In this document: one piece after another, positions 8,942 to 16,703 of the stretch
Layout of the letters: every line of letters begins with the position of its first letter
Position numbering within the stretch: the stretch's first letter is position 1
Source of the DNA: Xanthomonas sp. F10
GTDB taxonomy: Bacteria > Pseudomonadota > Gammaproteobacteria > Xanthomonadales > Xanthomonadaceae
DNA: 64,000 nucleotides
Assembly: GCF_014206815.1 (NCBI RefSeq)
Contig: NZ_JACHNP010000001.1
Span: 1,640,456-1,704,455 of the forward strand
Direction: 5' to 3'
Position numbers and translations under genes: made by a program
The notes under the pieces: model-generated
The model's input: the letters and a program-made list of their open reading frames with translations, nothing else
Database searches by the model: none
What the model was told of the DNA's origin: nothing

Positions 8942-9314
8942 CGCGTATCCGCCCTCGTTCCATCGTCAGAGACGCGCCATTGTAGGACCTGCCCCGGTGC
9001 GGCGGCGCTGGACACCGACCCCGCCGGCGCATTACCCTTGGTTCCATTGCACGCGGCCGGATGCAGCGGCCCGTCGGTGATCGGCGACCCCAAGCCCCTT
9101 CCGACGACCGATTCGCTGCCTGACACCGCCCGCGCAGACGTCCTCCTCTGCAGTTCCCGCCGCCACGACACGCGTGGCGTGCGTCGTGTGTCTTGTTGAA
9201 GTACCGAGCGCGTTGCGGGGACGACGTGCCATTGAACCGCAGCACTGCCGGCAAGGAGCCGCGCCGGGTCGCGCCTGCCCGGCCCTTCGCTACCGCAACA
9301 CCGATGTCCAACCG
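8942..9314. other. Divergent intergenic region between yciI and scpA
   Basis: This 373-base gap separates the minus-strand yciI-bolA unit from the plus-strand scpA unit and should hold both promoters. A TACAAT -10-like hexamer for the minus strand is at 8,979-8,984, about 38 bases before yciI. I see no clear promoter for scpA, no conserved small gene and no RNA motif. Confidence 0.5.
8979..8984 (-). promoter_or_regulatory. Candidate -10 element for yciI-bolA
   Basis: Read on the minus strand this is TACAAT followed by GGCGCG, 38 bases upstream of the yciI start. No good -35 match is visible, so this is a weak prediction. Confidence 0.35.
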
Positions 9315-10256
9315 ATGACCTCCGAACTCGCGCTCGACGCGAACCCGCCAACCCAGACGAGCCCGCCACAGCAGCAGGAAATGCCGCTGGCGGTCGTGCA
9401 TGGGCAGCCGGTGCTGCAGATCCCGCAGGATCTGTACATCCCGCCGGACGCGCTGGAAGTGATCCTGGACGCGTTCGAAGGCCCGCTGGACCTGCTGCTG
9501 TACCTGATCCGCCGGCAGAACCTGGACATCCTGGACATCCCCGTCGCCGAGATCACCCGGCAATACGTGGACTACATCAACGTGATGCAGGAGCTGCGCT
9601 TCGAACTGGCGGCCGAGTACCTGGTGATGGCCGCGATCCTGGCCGAGATCAAGTCGCGGATGCTGCTGCCGCGGCCGCCGGCCGAAGACGGCGAGGAAGT
9701 GGACCCGCGCGCCGAACTGGTCCGCCGCTTGCAGGAGTACGAACGCTTCAAGCAGGCGGCCGAGGACATCGACGCGCTGCCGCGACAGGACCGCGACACC
9801 ACCCCGGCGCACGCCCACGTGCCGGACCGCGCCGCGGTCAAGCTGCCGCCGCCGGTGGAGTTGAAGGAAATGCTGCTGGCGCTGTACGACGTGCTCAAGC
9901 GCGCCGAACTGTTCAGCGGCCACGCGATCAAGCGCGAGGCGCTGAGCGTGCGCCAGCGCATGGGCGACGTGCTGGGCCGTCTGGACGACGGCAAGTTCCA
10001 CCGTTTCGAATCGCTGTTCAGTGCCGAGGAAGGCAAGCTCGGCGTGCTGGTCACCTTCCTGGCGCTGCTGGAACTGGCCAAGGAGCAGTTGCTGGACATC
10101 GTCCAGGAGCCGCTGGCGCACGTCCCCGCCGAGGCCACCGAGCGGCCGCCGATGCCACCGATCTACGTCAAGTCGCTGGCGCTGGGCAACACCAACGCGC
10201 CGCTGCAGTTCAACAGCGAGTTCGACGACAGCGACGCCGCCGACGCCACCACCTGA
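9315..10256 (+). CDS. scpA: Segregation and condensation protein A
   Basis: A 313-residue kleisin subunit of the bacterial condensin complex, working with SMC and ScpB in chromosome compaction and segregation. The start MTSELALDANPP was chosen because the region before it has no ScpA similarity; the in-frame upstream extension is probably untranslated. The N-terminal domain that grips SMC begins at about residue 50 (ILDAFEGPLDLLLYLIRRQN), and the C-terminal winged-helix region includes FESLFSAEEGKLGVLVTFLA. scpB follows after 22 bases. Confidence 0.95.
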   Translation: MTSELALDANPPTQTSPPQQQEMPLAVVHGQPVLQIPQDLYIPPDALEVILDAFEGPLDLLLYLIRRQNLDILDIPVAEITRQYVDYINVMQELRFELAAEYLVMAAILAEIKSRMLLPRPPAEDGEEVDPRAELVRRLQEYERFKQAAEDIDALPRQDRDTTPAHAHVPDRAAVKLPPPVELKEMLLALYDVLKRAELFSGHAIKREALSVRQRMGDVLGRLDDGKFHRFESLFSAEEGKLGVLVTFLALLELAKEQLLDIVQEPLAHVPAEATERPPMPPIYVKSLALGNTNAPLQFNSEFDDSDAADATT

Positions 10257-10278
10257 GTCCCCGAGAACCCGCCCCCGC

Positions 10279-11256
10279 ATGGATCAAGCGCTGATCAACC
10301 GCATCGTCGAGGCCGCCCTGCTCGCCGCCAACCAGCCGTTGCCGCTGGCGCAGTTGCACGGCCTGTTCCCGGAGGAGGAGCCCGCGCCGCCGGGCAGCAT
10401 CGAGCGCGCGCTGGAACTGCTGCGCGAGGCCTGCGAGGGCCGCGGCGTGGAGCTGGTCGAAGTGGCCTCCGGGTTCCGCTACCAGGTGCGCAGCGACGTG
10501 CATGCCTGGGTGGCGCGGCTGTGGACCGAGCGCAAGACCCGCTACACCCGCGCCACGCTGGAGACCCTGGCGCTGATCGCCTACCGGCAGCCGATCACCC
10601 GCGGCGAGATCGAGCAGGTGCGCGGCGTGGCGGTCAGCAGCAACATCATCCAGGCGCTGGAAGAGCGCGAGTGGATCCGCGTGGTCGGGCACCGCGACGT
10701 GCCGGGCAAGCCGGCGCTGTTCGGCACCACCAAGACCTTCCTGGACTATTTCGGGCTCAAGCGCCTGGACGAACTGCCGCCGCTGTCCGAACTCAAGGAC
10801 ATCGGCGAGCTGGAACCGCAGCTGCCGCTGGACCGCGACGCGCTGCCGGTCGGCGACATGGCCCAGGCCGGCGCCGCGCCGGGCGAGGACGCCGGCCAGG
10901 GCGACCAGGGCACCCAGGGCGACACCACGGCGCAGGCCGCGGCCGCCAACGAATCCGCCGCGCCTGCCGCGACGGCGCAGGCAGACGCGGCCGTGGCCGC
11001 AGACGCCACGGACACCGACACCAGCGACACCGCAGTACCCCACACCCCCGCGACCGACGACGCCGACGCGCCGACGGCCACGGATTCCACGACCGCCCCG
11101 ACGGGCGAACCCGAAGCCGCGCCGGGAGAGCGCGCGGCGGATGCGAACGAAGCCGAAGACAACGCCGTCGCGACGACGACCGTGGCTGTTGACGATGCCG
11201 ATTCCGAACCACAGGCCGACGCGCAACGCGCCGGCCGGAGCCAAGTAAATGAGTGA
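10279..11256 (+). CDS. scpB: Segregation and condensation protein B with acidic Ala/Thr/Asp-rich tail
   Basis: ScpB dimerises through two winged-helix domains and binds ScpA within the SMC complex. The conserved core covers about residues 1-190, with TRATLETLALIAYRQPITRG and VSSNIIQALEEREWIRVVGH as clear family segments and GKPALFGTTKTFLDYFGL near its end. The remaining ~130 residues are a low-complexity tail dominated by Ala, Asp, Thr and Glu, giving 325 residues where many ScpB proteins are near 200. The gene overlaps rluB by 8 bases. Tails of this kind occur in Xanthomonas ScpB proteins and are probably disordered. Confidence 0.95.
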   Translation: MDQALINRIVEAALLAANQPLPLAQLHGLFPEEEPAPPGSIERALELLREACEGRGVELVEVASGFRYQVRSDVHAWVARLWTERKTRYTRATLETLALIAYRQPITRGEIEQVRGVAVSSNIIQALEEREWIRVVGHRDVPGKPALFGTTKTFLDYFGLKRLDELPPLSELKDIGELEPQLPLDRDALPVGDMAQAGAAPGEDAGQGDQGTQGDTTAQAAAANESAAPAATAQADAAVAADATDTDTSDTAVPHTPATDDADAPTATDSTTAPTGEPEAAPGERAADANEAEDNAVATTTVAVDDADSEPQADAQRAGRSQVNE

Positions 11257-12796
11257 CACCTCCCGCAAGCTGTCGTTGAACAAGCTCTCGCTCAAGCGCG
11301 ACGCCGCTGCCGCCGAGCAGCCGAAACTGGAAGAACGCCTGCACAAGGTCCTGGCCCAGGCCGGGCTGGGGTCGCGCCGGGCGCTGGAACAGCGCATCGC
11401 CGACGGCCTGGTCAAGGTCAATGGCGAGGTCGCGCAGACCGGCATGTCGATCCGCAGCGGCGACAAGATCGAGCTGGACGGCCGCAGCTTCGTCGCCAGC
11501 GCACTGACCGAGCCCTCGCGCGTGCTGATCTACAACAAGCCCGAAGGCGAAGTGACCACGCGCGAAGATCCCGAAGGCCGCCCGACCATCTTCGAGGCGC
11601 TGCCGGCGCTGAAGGGCGCGCGCTGGATCGCGATCGGCCGCCTGGACATCAACACCACCGGCCTGCTGCTGCTCACCACCGACGGCGAGCTGGCCAACGC
11701 GATGATGCACCCCTCCTACGAAATTGAGCGCGAGTACGTGGTGCGCGTGCGCGCCCCGGAAGGCGAAGAGACCGTGCCCGACAGCATGATCGAGCGGCTC
11801 TCGCGCGGCGTGCTGCTGGAGGACGGCGGCGCCAAGTTCGACGAGATCGAACGCATCGGCGGCACCGACTCGCACGACTGGTTCCGGGTGGTGGTCAAGG
11901 AAGGCCGCAACCGCGAAGTGCGGCGCCTGTGGGAATCGCAGGGCTGCCAGGTCAGCCGGCTCAAGCGCACCCGCTATGGCAAGATCGCGCTGCCGCGCGA
12001 ACTGCTGCGCGGGCACTCGATGGAGCTGGCGCAGGACAAGGTCGAGGCGCTGCGCGCCGAACTGAAGCTGGAGGAAGGCACCCCGTCGGCGCTGACCCTG
12101 CAGCCGGTGATCGGCCAGCGCAAGGCCGCCAAGGCCACCGTGCAGGTCGGCCGCGGCGGCAACGCCTACGTCAACGGCCACAACACCGCCGACGAAGGCC
12201 GCGAGCTGCGCCGCTTCGACACCTTCCGCGAGGACCGCGGCCGCGGCCGCGGCGGCAAGAAGCCGCACGGCGGCCTGACCGTCAGCGGCGAAATGGCCGC
12301 CAAGCAATCGCAGAAGCCGTTCAAGCAGCGCACGCCGAAGGGCCCCAAGCCGCTGCCGGACGGCAACCCGGCGGCGTTCCGCACCTGGTACGTGCCGGAC
12401 GGCGTCAGCACCGGTCCGACCGGCCACCGCAACGCCGGTCCCGGCGGCCGCGGCGGCCAGGGTCAGGGCCAGGGGCGTCCTTATGCCAATGCCAAGCCGC
12501 GTCCGGCCGGCGCCGGTGCGGGCGCTGGCGGCCAGGGTCGCGGCCAGGGCCAGCAGCGCAAGGCGCATCCCTACGGGCATCCGGGCAACGCGCCGAGCTT
12601 CCCGTCCGATCACGCCACCCCCGGCTTCAACCCCTACGGCGCCGCGCCACGCGCCGCGCGCCCGGCCGGCGGCCAGAAGCGCGGCCCGGGTCCGGGCGGG
12701 CGCCCCGGCGGCGGCAACCGCCCGGCCGGTGGGCGTCCGGGCGGCGGCGGCCGTCCTGGTGGCGGCGGCAACCGTGGCGGCAACCGCGGCGGCTGA
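11249..12796 (+). CDS. rluB: 23S rRNA pseudouridine synthase RluB with Gly/Arg/Pro-rich tail
   Basis: Modifies a uridine in 23S rRNA (U2605 in E. coli) to pseudouridine. An S4 RNA-binding domain lies at about residues 28-75 (LEERLHKVLAQAGLGSRRAL), followed by the catalytic domain with the active-site Asp in GRLDINTTGLLLLTTDGELA (about residues 131-150) and the RluB/E-type segment GRNREVRRLWESQGCQVSRL. From about residue 300 the protein becomes a basic Gly/Arg/Pro-rich tail with many GGRPGGG and NRGG units, nearly doubling the normal size. The tail is probably disordered and may bind RNA. Function is certain for the core; the tail's role is inferred. Confidence 0.93.
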   Translation: MSDTSRKLSLNKLSLKRDAAAAEQPKLEERLHKVLAQAGLGSRRALEQRIADGLVKVNGEVAQTGMSIRSGDKIELDGRSFVASALTEPSRVLIYNKPEGEVTTREDPEGRPTIFEALPALKGARWIAIGRLDINTTGLLLLTTDGELANAMMHPSYEIEREYVVRVRAPEGEETVPDSMIERLSRGVLLEDGGAKFDEIERIGGTDSHDWFRVVVKEGRNREVRRLWESQGCQVSRLKRTRYGKIALPRELLRGHSMELAQDKVEALRAELKLEEGTPSALTLQPVIGQRKAAKATVQVGRGGNAYVNGHNTADEGRELRRFDTFREDRGRGRGGKKPHGGLTVSGEMAAKQSQKPFKQRTPKGPKPLPDGNPAAFRTWYVPDGVSTGPTGHRNAGPGGRGGQGQGQGRPYANAKPRPAGAGAGAGGQGRGQGQQRKAHPYGHPGNAPSFPSDHATPGFNPYGAAPRAARPAGGQKRGPGPGGRPGGGNRPAGGRPGGGGRPGGGGNRGGNRGG

Positions 12797-12840
12797 GTGA
12801 CGGCGCCGACGCGGCCTGCGTCGGCCAGCCCGCTCCCGAC

Positions 12841-12870
12841 AAGGGCGTCTGCGCAAGCGGCGCCCTTTTT
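12841..12870 (+). terminator. Intrinsic terminator after rluB
   Basis: AAGGGCG (12,841-12,847) pairs with CGCCCTT (12,861-12,867) across a 13-base loop, followed directly by more T residues. It lies 44 bases after the rluB stop and probably ends the scpA-scpB-rluB transcript. Confidence 0.75.
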
Positions 12871-12966
12871 CGTGGGCGCTACCGCTAGCCGGAATGGAGC
12901 GCGCCGCTGGACGCCAGCGTCCGCGCCATGGACGCGAGACGGTCCGCATCGCGGCCGCCTGCTCGC

Positions 12967-13413
12967 TCACGCATCGACAGGATCGTTCTTGCAGTCCGCA
13001 AACCCCGCGGAGACCTGCCTGGCGGTCCAGTTGCCATGGGAAGATTTCGAGACCAGCAACGCCGAGGTCGCGTTGTAGCTGGGGGCGCGTGTCTCGCCGG
13101 GCCTGGCCAATCCCGTGTCATGGAAGCACAAGCGCACGGACGTGGCGTCGGCCGACAGCACCTCGAAGCGCATCATCCAGCCCTTGTCAGTCTGGAGCAG
13201 ACGCGCACCATCGGCGGTTTTCGTGACATCCACGAAACCATAGTCCGCGAACGTCGTCTTCCCCGGCAGGCGGCGCGGGCCGACCGAATTGGGGAACGAG
13301 GTCAGGTCCAGATGCTGGATGACCGCGTCCGCGATGCCCGCCTGCGGCGGCGCGGCCGGGGACGAAGCGCTGACCCCAAGCGCGACAAAGCCAACCAGCA
13401 TTCCGGGGTTCAT
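12967..13413 (-). CDS. Hypothetical exported protein
   Basis: A 148-residue protein that I do not recognise. The start MNPGMLVGFVALGVSASSPA begins a short signal peptide. The mature part contains two Cys residues (LCFHDTGLA and FADCKNDP) that could form a disulfide, and a mid-region with alternating hydrophobic residues that suggests beta structure (GWMMRFEVLSADATSVRL). It faces the rluB terminator on the opposite strand and stands alone. It is probably a periplasmic or secreted protein; nothing supports a specific function. Confidence 0.65.
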   Translation of the reverse strand: MNPGMLVGFVALGVSASSPAAPPQAGIADAVIQHLDLTSFPNSVGPRRLPGKTTFADYGFVDVTKTADGARLLQTDKGWMMRFEVLSADATSVRLCFHDTGLARPGETRAPSYNATSALLVSKSSHGNWTARQVSAGFADCKNDPVDA

Positions 13414-13659
13414 GCGGACGATCTCGCGTGCAGAGGCAGGATCGGATGATAGGCGCCGGGAAAGCCGGCATTCAATGGTGAGGGCCGTGACGGCTGCAGC
13501 CGAAGCGGCCCCGATGGCATCCCCGCCATTGCATGACATCCGTGTGGCGATACCAGGGCGCCCGACCATTGCGCCGTTCGCCCTGCGCGAACGAAGCCGA
13601 TATCCTGGCGCATCTGGCGGCCGCCGCGGGTGGCCGCCCCTCACCGACCAGGAATCCCG

Positions 13660-14367
13660 ATGACACGGAAGATGAAGATCGCCCTGCCGCTGCTGATCGC
13701 CGGCGTGCTGAGCCTCGGCGCCTGCCAGAAGGCGCAGCAGAAGGCCCAGGAAGAGATCGCCGCGGCGCAGAACCCCTACCCCAAGGATTCGCCGCTGCAC
13801 GCGCCGTTCGATCGCATGTTGCGCAAGCTGGCCAGCGATCCGCGCTATGTGGCGCTGCTCAAGCAGAGCGGTCCGCAGGCGCAGCAGGCCGGCTTCCAGC
13901 TGGCGCAGAACGGCATCGCGCGGCTGGATCACGCCACGCTGGAACAGCGCCTGGAGATCCTGTCCCAGGTGAGCGAAAAGGTCGATGTGCCGCAGTGCGC
14001 GGTGCTGGCCCGCGGCGGCAATCCCAACGATGCGCAGGCGCTGAGCGCGGCGATGCTGTCGGGGCTGGAAAAGCTGCCGCAGGCGCAGATCGACCGCTGG
14101 TTCGATGCCTCCCTGAAGGCCACCGACGCGGAGTTGAACAAGACCCCGCCGCAGACGGTGGCGCCGGCGCAGATCCAGGCGGCGATGAGCACCCTGGTCA
14201 AATCGCTGCCTGCCGATCAGCAGCAACGTCTGATGCGGGTGTTGCCGCAGATCACCAAGGCCAGCGACGAGGATGCCTGCTGGACGGCGCGCACCCTGTA
14301 CCGCCAGGCGCTGGCCACCCCGGAGCCGGTGCGCGGCCAGTTGGCCTGGGTGTTCGCGCAGCAGTAA
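13660..14367 (+). CDS. Hypothetical lipoprotein
   Basis: A 235-residue lipoprotein of unknown function. The chosen start MTRKMKIALPLLIAGVLSLG has AGGA 8 bases upstream and yields a clean signal with lipobox LGAC; an earlier in-frame ATG lacks this spacing. After the lipidated Cys come Lys/Gln/Ala-rich residues, then a mainly helical protein with two further Cys residues (VPQCAVLARGG and EDACWTARTLY). It may be anchored in the outer membrane. The gene stands alone, convergent with the next gene. Confidence 0.75.
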   Translation: MTRKMKIALPLLIAGVLSLGACQKAQQKAQEEIAAAQNPYPKDSPLHAPFDRMLRKLASDPRYVALLKQSGPQAQQAGFQLAQNGIARLDHATLEQRLEILSQVSEKVDVPQCAVLARGGNPNDAQALSAAMLSGLEKLPQAQIDRWFDASLKATDAELNKTPPQTVAPAQIQAAMSTLVKSLPADQQQRLMRVLPQITKASDEDACWTARTLYRQALATPEPVRGQLAWVFAQQ

Positions 14368-14479
14368 GCGCGCCGTAAGCGCGACGCGCGTCCTCGTGCG
14401 GGGGCGCGTCGCCGGGTCGCATTGCACGCCAGACACGTGGTCGGCTTACGGTTGGCAACCACAAAAAACCCTTGACGCA

Positions 14480-14510
14480 AAAAAGAATCCAGGCGCACTG
14501 CGCCTGGATT
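14480..14510 (-). terminator. Intrinsic terminator of the 14,570-15,007 gene
   Basis: A perfect 11-base-pair stem (14,486-14,496 with 14,500-14,510) with a 3-base loop. On the minus strand it is followed by CTTTTTT, so it ends the transcript of the exported-protein gene at 14,570-15,007. The plus-strand side has no T run. Confidence 0.85.
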
Positions 14511-14569
14511 CGATCAGTTCTCTTTGTGTCCGCCTGGCTGCGACACGACTGCAGCCAGCGCGCGGCGCC

Positions 14570-15007
14570 TTACTTGCGGCGCTCGATCACGAAGTTGCCG
14601 ACGTTGACGCCCAGATCGACGCCTTCGCCGGTGCCGGCCAGGGCAAGCGAGATGTCACCCTTGGTGACGACCTGCGCGGTGCTGGACTTCACCACGCCGG
14701 CATGGGCTTCGGCGGCGGCATAGGTGCCGAACAGATCGTTGAGGCTGTAGGCGCCGCTGAAGGTGCCGCGGCCGCCGACGATCTTCGACTTGCCGACGGT
14801 CAGGCCACCGCCCTTGCTGCTGATCTTGACCGGAATCACCGCGCCGTCGTTGCAGGTGATGGTGCCGGTGCCCTTGGCGGTCTTGTAGAACACCGACCAG
14901 CCCGACAGGTTGAAGGACAGCTTGCAATCGATGTTGCCGGCGGCCTGGGCCTGCGGCGCCAGGGCGGCCGCGCCCAGCAATGCGAGCAGGGAAAGCGACT
15001 TGATCAT
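14570..15007 (-). CDS. Hypothetical exported beta-rich protein
   Basis: A 145-residue protein. MIKSLSLLALLGAAALAPQA is a textbook signal peptide, cleaved after AQA-A. The mature protein is Gly-rich with alternating hydrophobic residues, which suggests a beta-sandwich or small barrel, and has two Cys residues (NIDCKLSF and TITCNDGA) placed to form a disulfide. I do not recognise the family. The gene has its own strong terminator and no operon partners, so it is probably a monocistronic periplasmic or envelope protein. Confidence 0.75.
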   Translation of the reverse strand: MIKSLSLLALLGAAALAPQAQAAGNIDCKLSFNLSGWSVFYKTAKGTGTITCNDGAVIPVKISSKGGGLTVGKSKIVGGRGTFSGAYSLNDLFGTYAAAEAHAGVVKSSTAQVVTKGDISLALAGTGEGVDLGVNVGNFVIERRK

Positions 15008-15162
15008 GGGGGCATTCCGGTGAGTGGACCAAGCGCGAGCGTAGCAATGGGATTGTCGCGGCCGCGACAAGGTTGCCGGGGCGCGGCGCATGCGTTCAGC
15101 AGGCATTTCCACTCGCGGCAGGCAGGACCGGTTCCGGCCCGGCCGGAGTACATGCAGGACCC

Positions 15163-15186
15163 GACGCCGACGCCGACGCCGACGCC
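15163..15186. repeat. Hexamer tandem repeat (GACGCC x4)
   Basis: Four perfect copies of GACGCC in an intergenic region. Such short arrays can change length by slippage; here no gene reads through it. Confidence 0.8.
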
Positions 15187-15417
15187 AAGCATCTCCAAAA
15201 ACGCGTTTTCTGCGCCTCGGCCGGGTTGCCTCGTTGTTTTGTTGGGTCAACCGTCATGCAGCCGCGACACGCGAAGCGGCGTGCTTTCCGATGGCGCAAT
15301 GCGTCGGGACTGAAGTTCCTCCCACAATGAACCCGCCAAACTTGCCGCAGCATGGTGCGGGCCGGGCTATTGCCGCGTTTTCGAAATCAGTCGCGACAGG
15401 CGTTGCAGGGAGAGCCC

Positions 15418-15440
15418 GTCGCGGCTGAAGCCGCTCCTAC
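15418..15440. repeat. REP-like element, single arm
   Basis: A 23-base arm ending GCCGCTCCTAC, identical to the right arms of the paired elements at 25,203-25,267 and 26,718-26,788. Only one arm is present here. It lies downstream of the minus-strand omega-amidase gene. Confidence 0.75.
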
Positions 15441-15497
15441 AAGGAGGGCCTTCAGGGATAGCAAAGGTGAGCTCTCCGGCGTCACTGGAGCCGCAGG

Positions 15498-16325
15498 CTA
15501 ATCGTCCAGGCTGAAAGCGTCGGCATCGAGCATGGCCGGGAAACGCGCGCGGTGCGCGGCCAGCGCGGCGGCGGAGATGGTGGTGGTGGCCACCTGCTCG
15601 CGCTCGCGGATTTCCAGTTGCGGCTGGCCGAGGAAATCGATCACCGCGCTGTCGCCGGCATAGTGCAGGTCGTTGCCGTCCACGCCGACGCGGTTGACCG
15701 CGGCCACGAAGCACAGGTTCTCGATCGCACGCGCGCGCAGCAGCGTACGCCAGGCGTAAGCCCGCGCCGACGGCCAGTTGGCGACGAACAATTGCAGATC
15801 GAAATCCAGCTGGCCAGGGCGCTCGACGTCGTAGCGGTTGCGGCAGAACACCGGGAAGCGCAGGTCGTAGCAGACCTGCGGATTGATCCGCCAGCCCTTC
15901 CACTCCACGCACAGGCGTGCGTGCCCGGCGGCGTAGCGCAGGTGTTCGTTGCCGTAGCGGAACAGATGGCGCTTGTCGTAATGCTGCAACGTGCCATCGG
16001 GCGTGGCCCACAGCAGGCGGTTGAACACCTTGGCCTGGTCATCGGCGCCGGGCACGCGCAACTGAACGCTACCGGTCACCGCGGCCCCCAGCCGCGCCGC
16101 CTGCTCGCGGATCCAGGCCACGGTCGGCCCGTCCATGTCCTCGGCCTGCGCCAGCGCATCGTTGGAGAAACCGCTGGTGAAGGTCTCCGGCAGGACCACC
16201 ACATCGGTGATGCCGGCCAGCGGCGCCAGCAGTTCGGCGTAATGCGCGCGGTTGCCGGCGGGGTCGTGCCAGCGGGTATCGCCCTGGACCAATGAGATCC
16301 TCAGATCCTGTGCTACCTGTGTCAT
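15498..16325 (-). CDS. yafV: Omega-amidase, YafV/Nit2-like nitrilase-superfamily protein
   Basis: A 275-residue carbon-nitrogen hydrolase. The catalytic Glu is in VVLPETFTSGFS, the Lys in HYDKRHLFRYG and the nucleophilic Cys in PQVCYDLRFPVF, the complete nitrilase triad. This subfamily hydrolyses alpha-ketoglutaramate or 2-oxosuccinamate to the keto acid and ammonia. The start MTQVAQDLRISLVQGDTRW was preferred because the strand that begins the fold follows at once; an in-frame ATG 22 codons earlier overlaps the next gene. A YbdL-type aminotransferase lies close by, and together they can salvage keto acids such as the methionine precursor. Confidence 0.9.
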   Translation of the reverse strand: MTQVAQDLRISLVQGDTRWHDPAGNRAHYAELLAPLAGITDVVVLPETFTSGFSNDALAQAEDMDGPTVAWIREQAARLGAAVTGSVQLRVPGADDQAKVFNRLLWATPDGTLQHYDKRHLFRYGNEHLRYAAGHARLCVEWKGWRINPQVCYDLRFPVFCRNRYDVERPGQLDFDLQLFVANWPSARAYAWRTLLRARAIENLCFVAAVNRVGVDGNDLHYAGDSAVIDFLGQPQLEIREREQVATTTISAAALAAHRARFPAMLDADAFSLDD

Positions 16326-16630
16326 CCCCAACGTACTCCGATGCAGATCGTGCCGACCAGGCACAGCAGGCCCAGTGTAGGCGTTACCCATGGCAGGTGG
16401 CGCACCAGTCGGTTGGCCAGCGTGCCCCGCTCCTGCGGCGTCAGCAGCGCAAGGTAGCGATCCACATAGGCCTGGCGCCGGAACGGCACCACCCAGAAAT
16501 CCATCCCGACACGCTGACCGCGATCAGCCAATCCAGTCAGCACATGCCCGTAGAACAGCGCGCCATCGACCACCGCACAGACCGCCGCCAGCCCAAACGT
16601 CACGCCGAAATAGATGCCTGTCACCGACAT
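16322..16630 (-). CDS. Small inner-membrane protein of unknown function
   Basis: A 102-residue protein with two predicted membrane spans, at about residues 6-30 (GVTFGLAAVCAVVDGALFYG) and 79-100 (WVTPTLGLLCLVGTICIGV), joined by a basic cytoplasmic-type loop. Its end overlaps the omega-amidase start by 4 bases, so the two are co-translated. I do not recognise the family. Confidence 0.65.
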   Translation of the reverse strand: MSVTGIYFGVTFGLAAVCAVVDGALFYGHVLTGLADRGQRVGMDFWVVPFRRQAYVDRYLALLTPQERGTLANRLVRHLPWVTPTLGLLCLVGTICIGVRWG

Positions 16631-16660
16631 GTTCCACCCCGCCCCAGGAACCCGCTTCTA

Positions 16661-16692
16661 CGAATCACGAATCCCCATTCCCGAATCCCGGC
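16661..16692. repeat. Heptamer-type repeat array (GAATCCC class), single orientation
   Basis: Successive imperfect units of CGAATCC/ATTCCCG type fill the gap between the aminotransferase and the small membrane protein gene. It resembles the arrays at 59,735-59,859 but no inverted partner is evident. Confidence 0.6.
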
Positions 16693-16703
16693 GGCTCCGC
16701 GCG

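Larger units (their letters stand above)
15008..15497. other. Intergenic region with hexamer array and one REP half
   Basis: About 490 bases without a credible gene between two minus-strand genes. It holds the promoter side of the 14,570-15,007 gene, four tandem copies of GACGCC at 15,163-15,186, and a single REP-like arm at 15,418-15,440. No other structure stands out. Confidence 0.55.

Noticed and set aside
9174-9314. N-terminal extension of scpA from an ATG at 9,174
   Set aside because: The extra 47 residues are Arg/Cys-rich with no similarity to ScpA, and the internal ATG at 9,315 starts a normal ScpA N-terminus.
12967-14436. A continuous 489-codon minus-strand frame covering both the small exported gene and the opposite lipoprotein
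   Set aside because: Only its last 148 codons look like a protein with a signal peptide; the rest is the Arg/Gln-rich shadow of the plus-strand lipoprotein gene.
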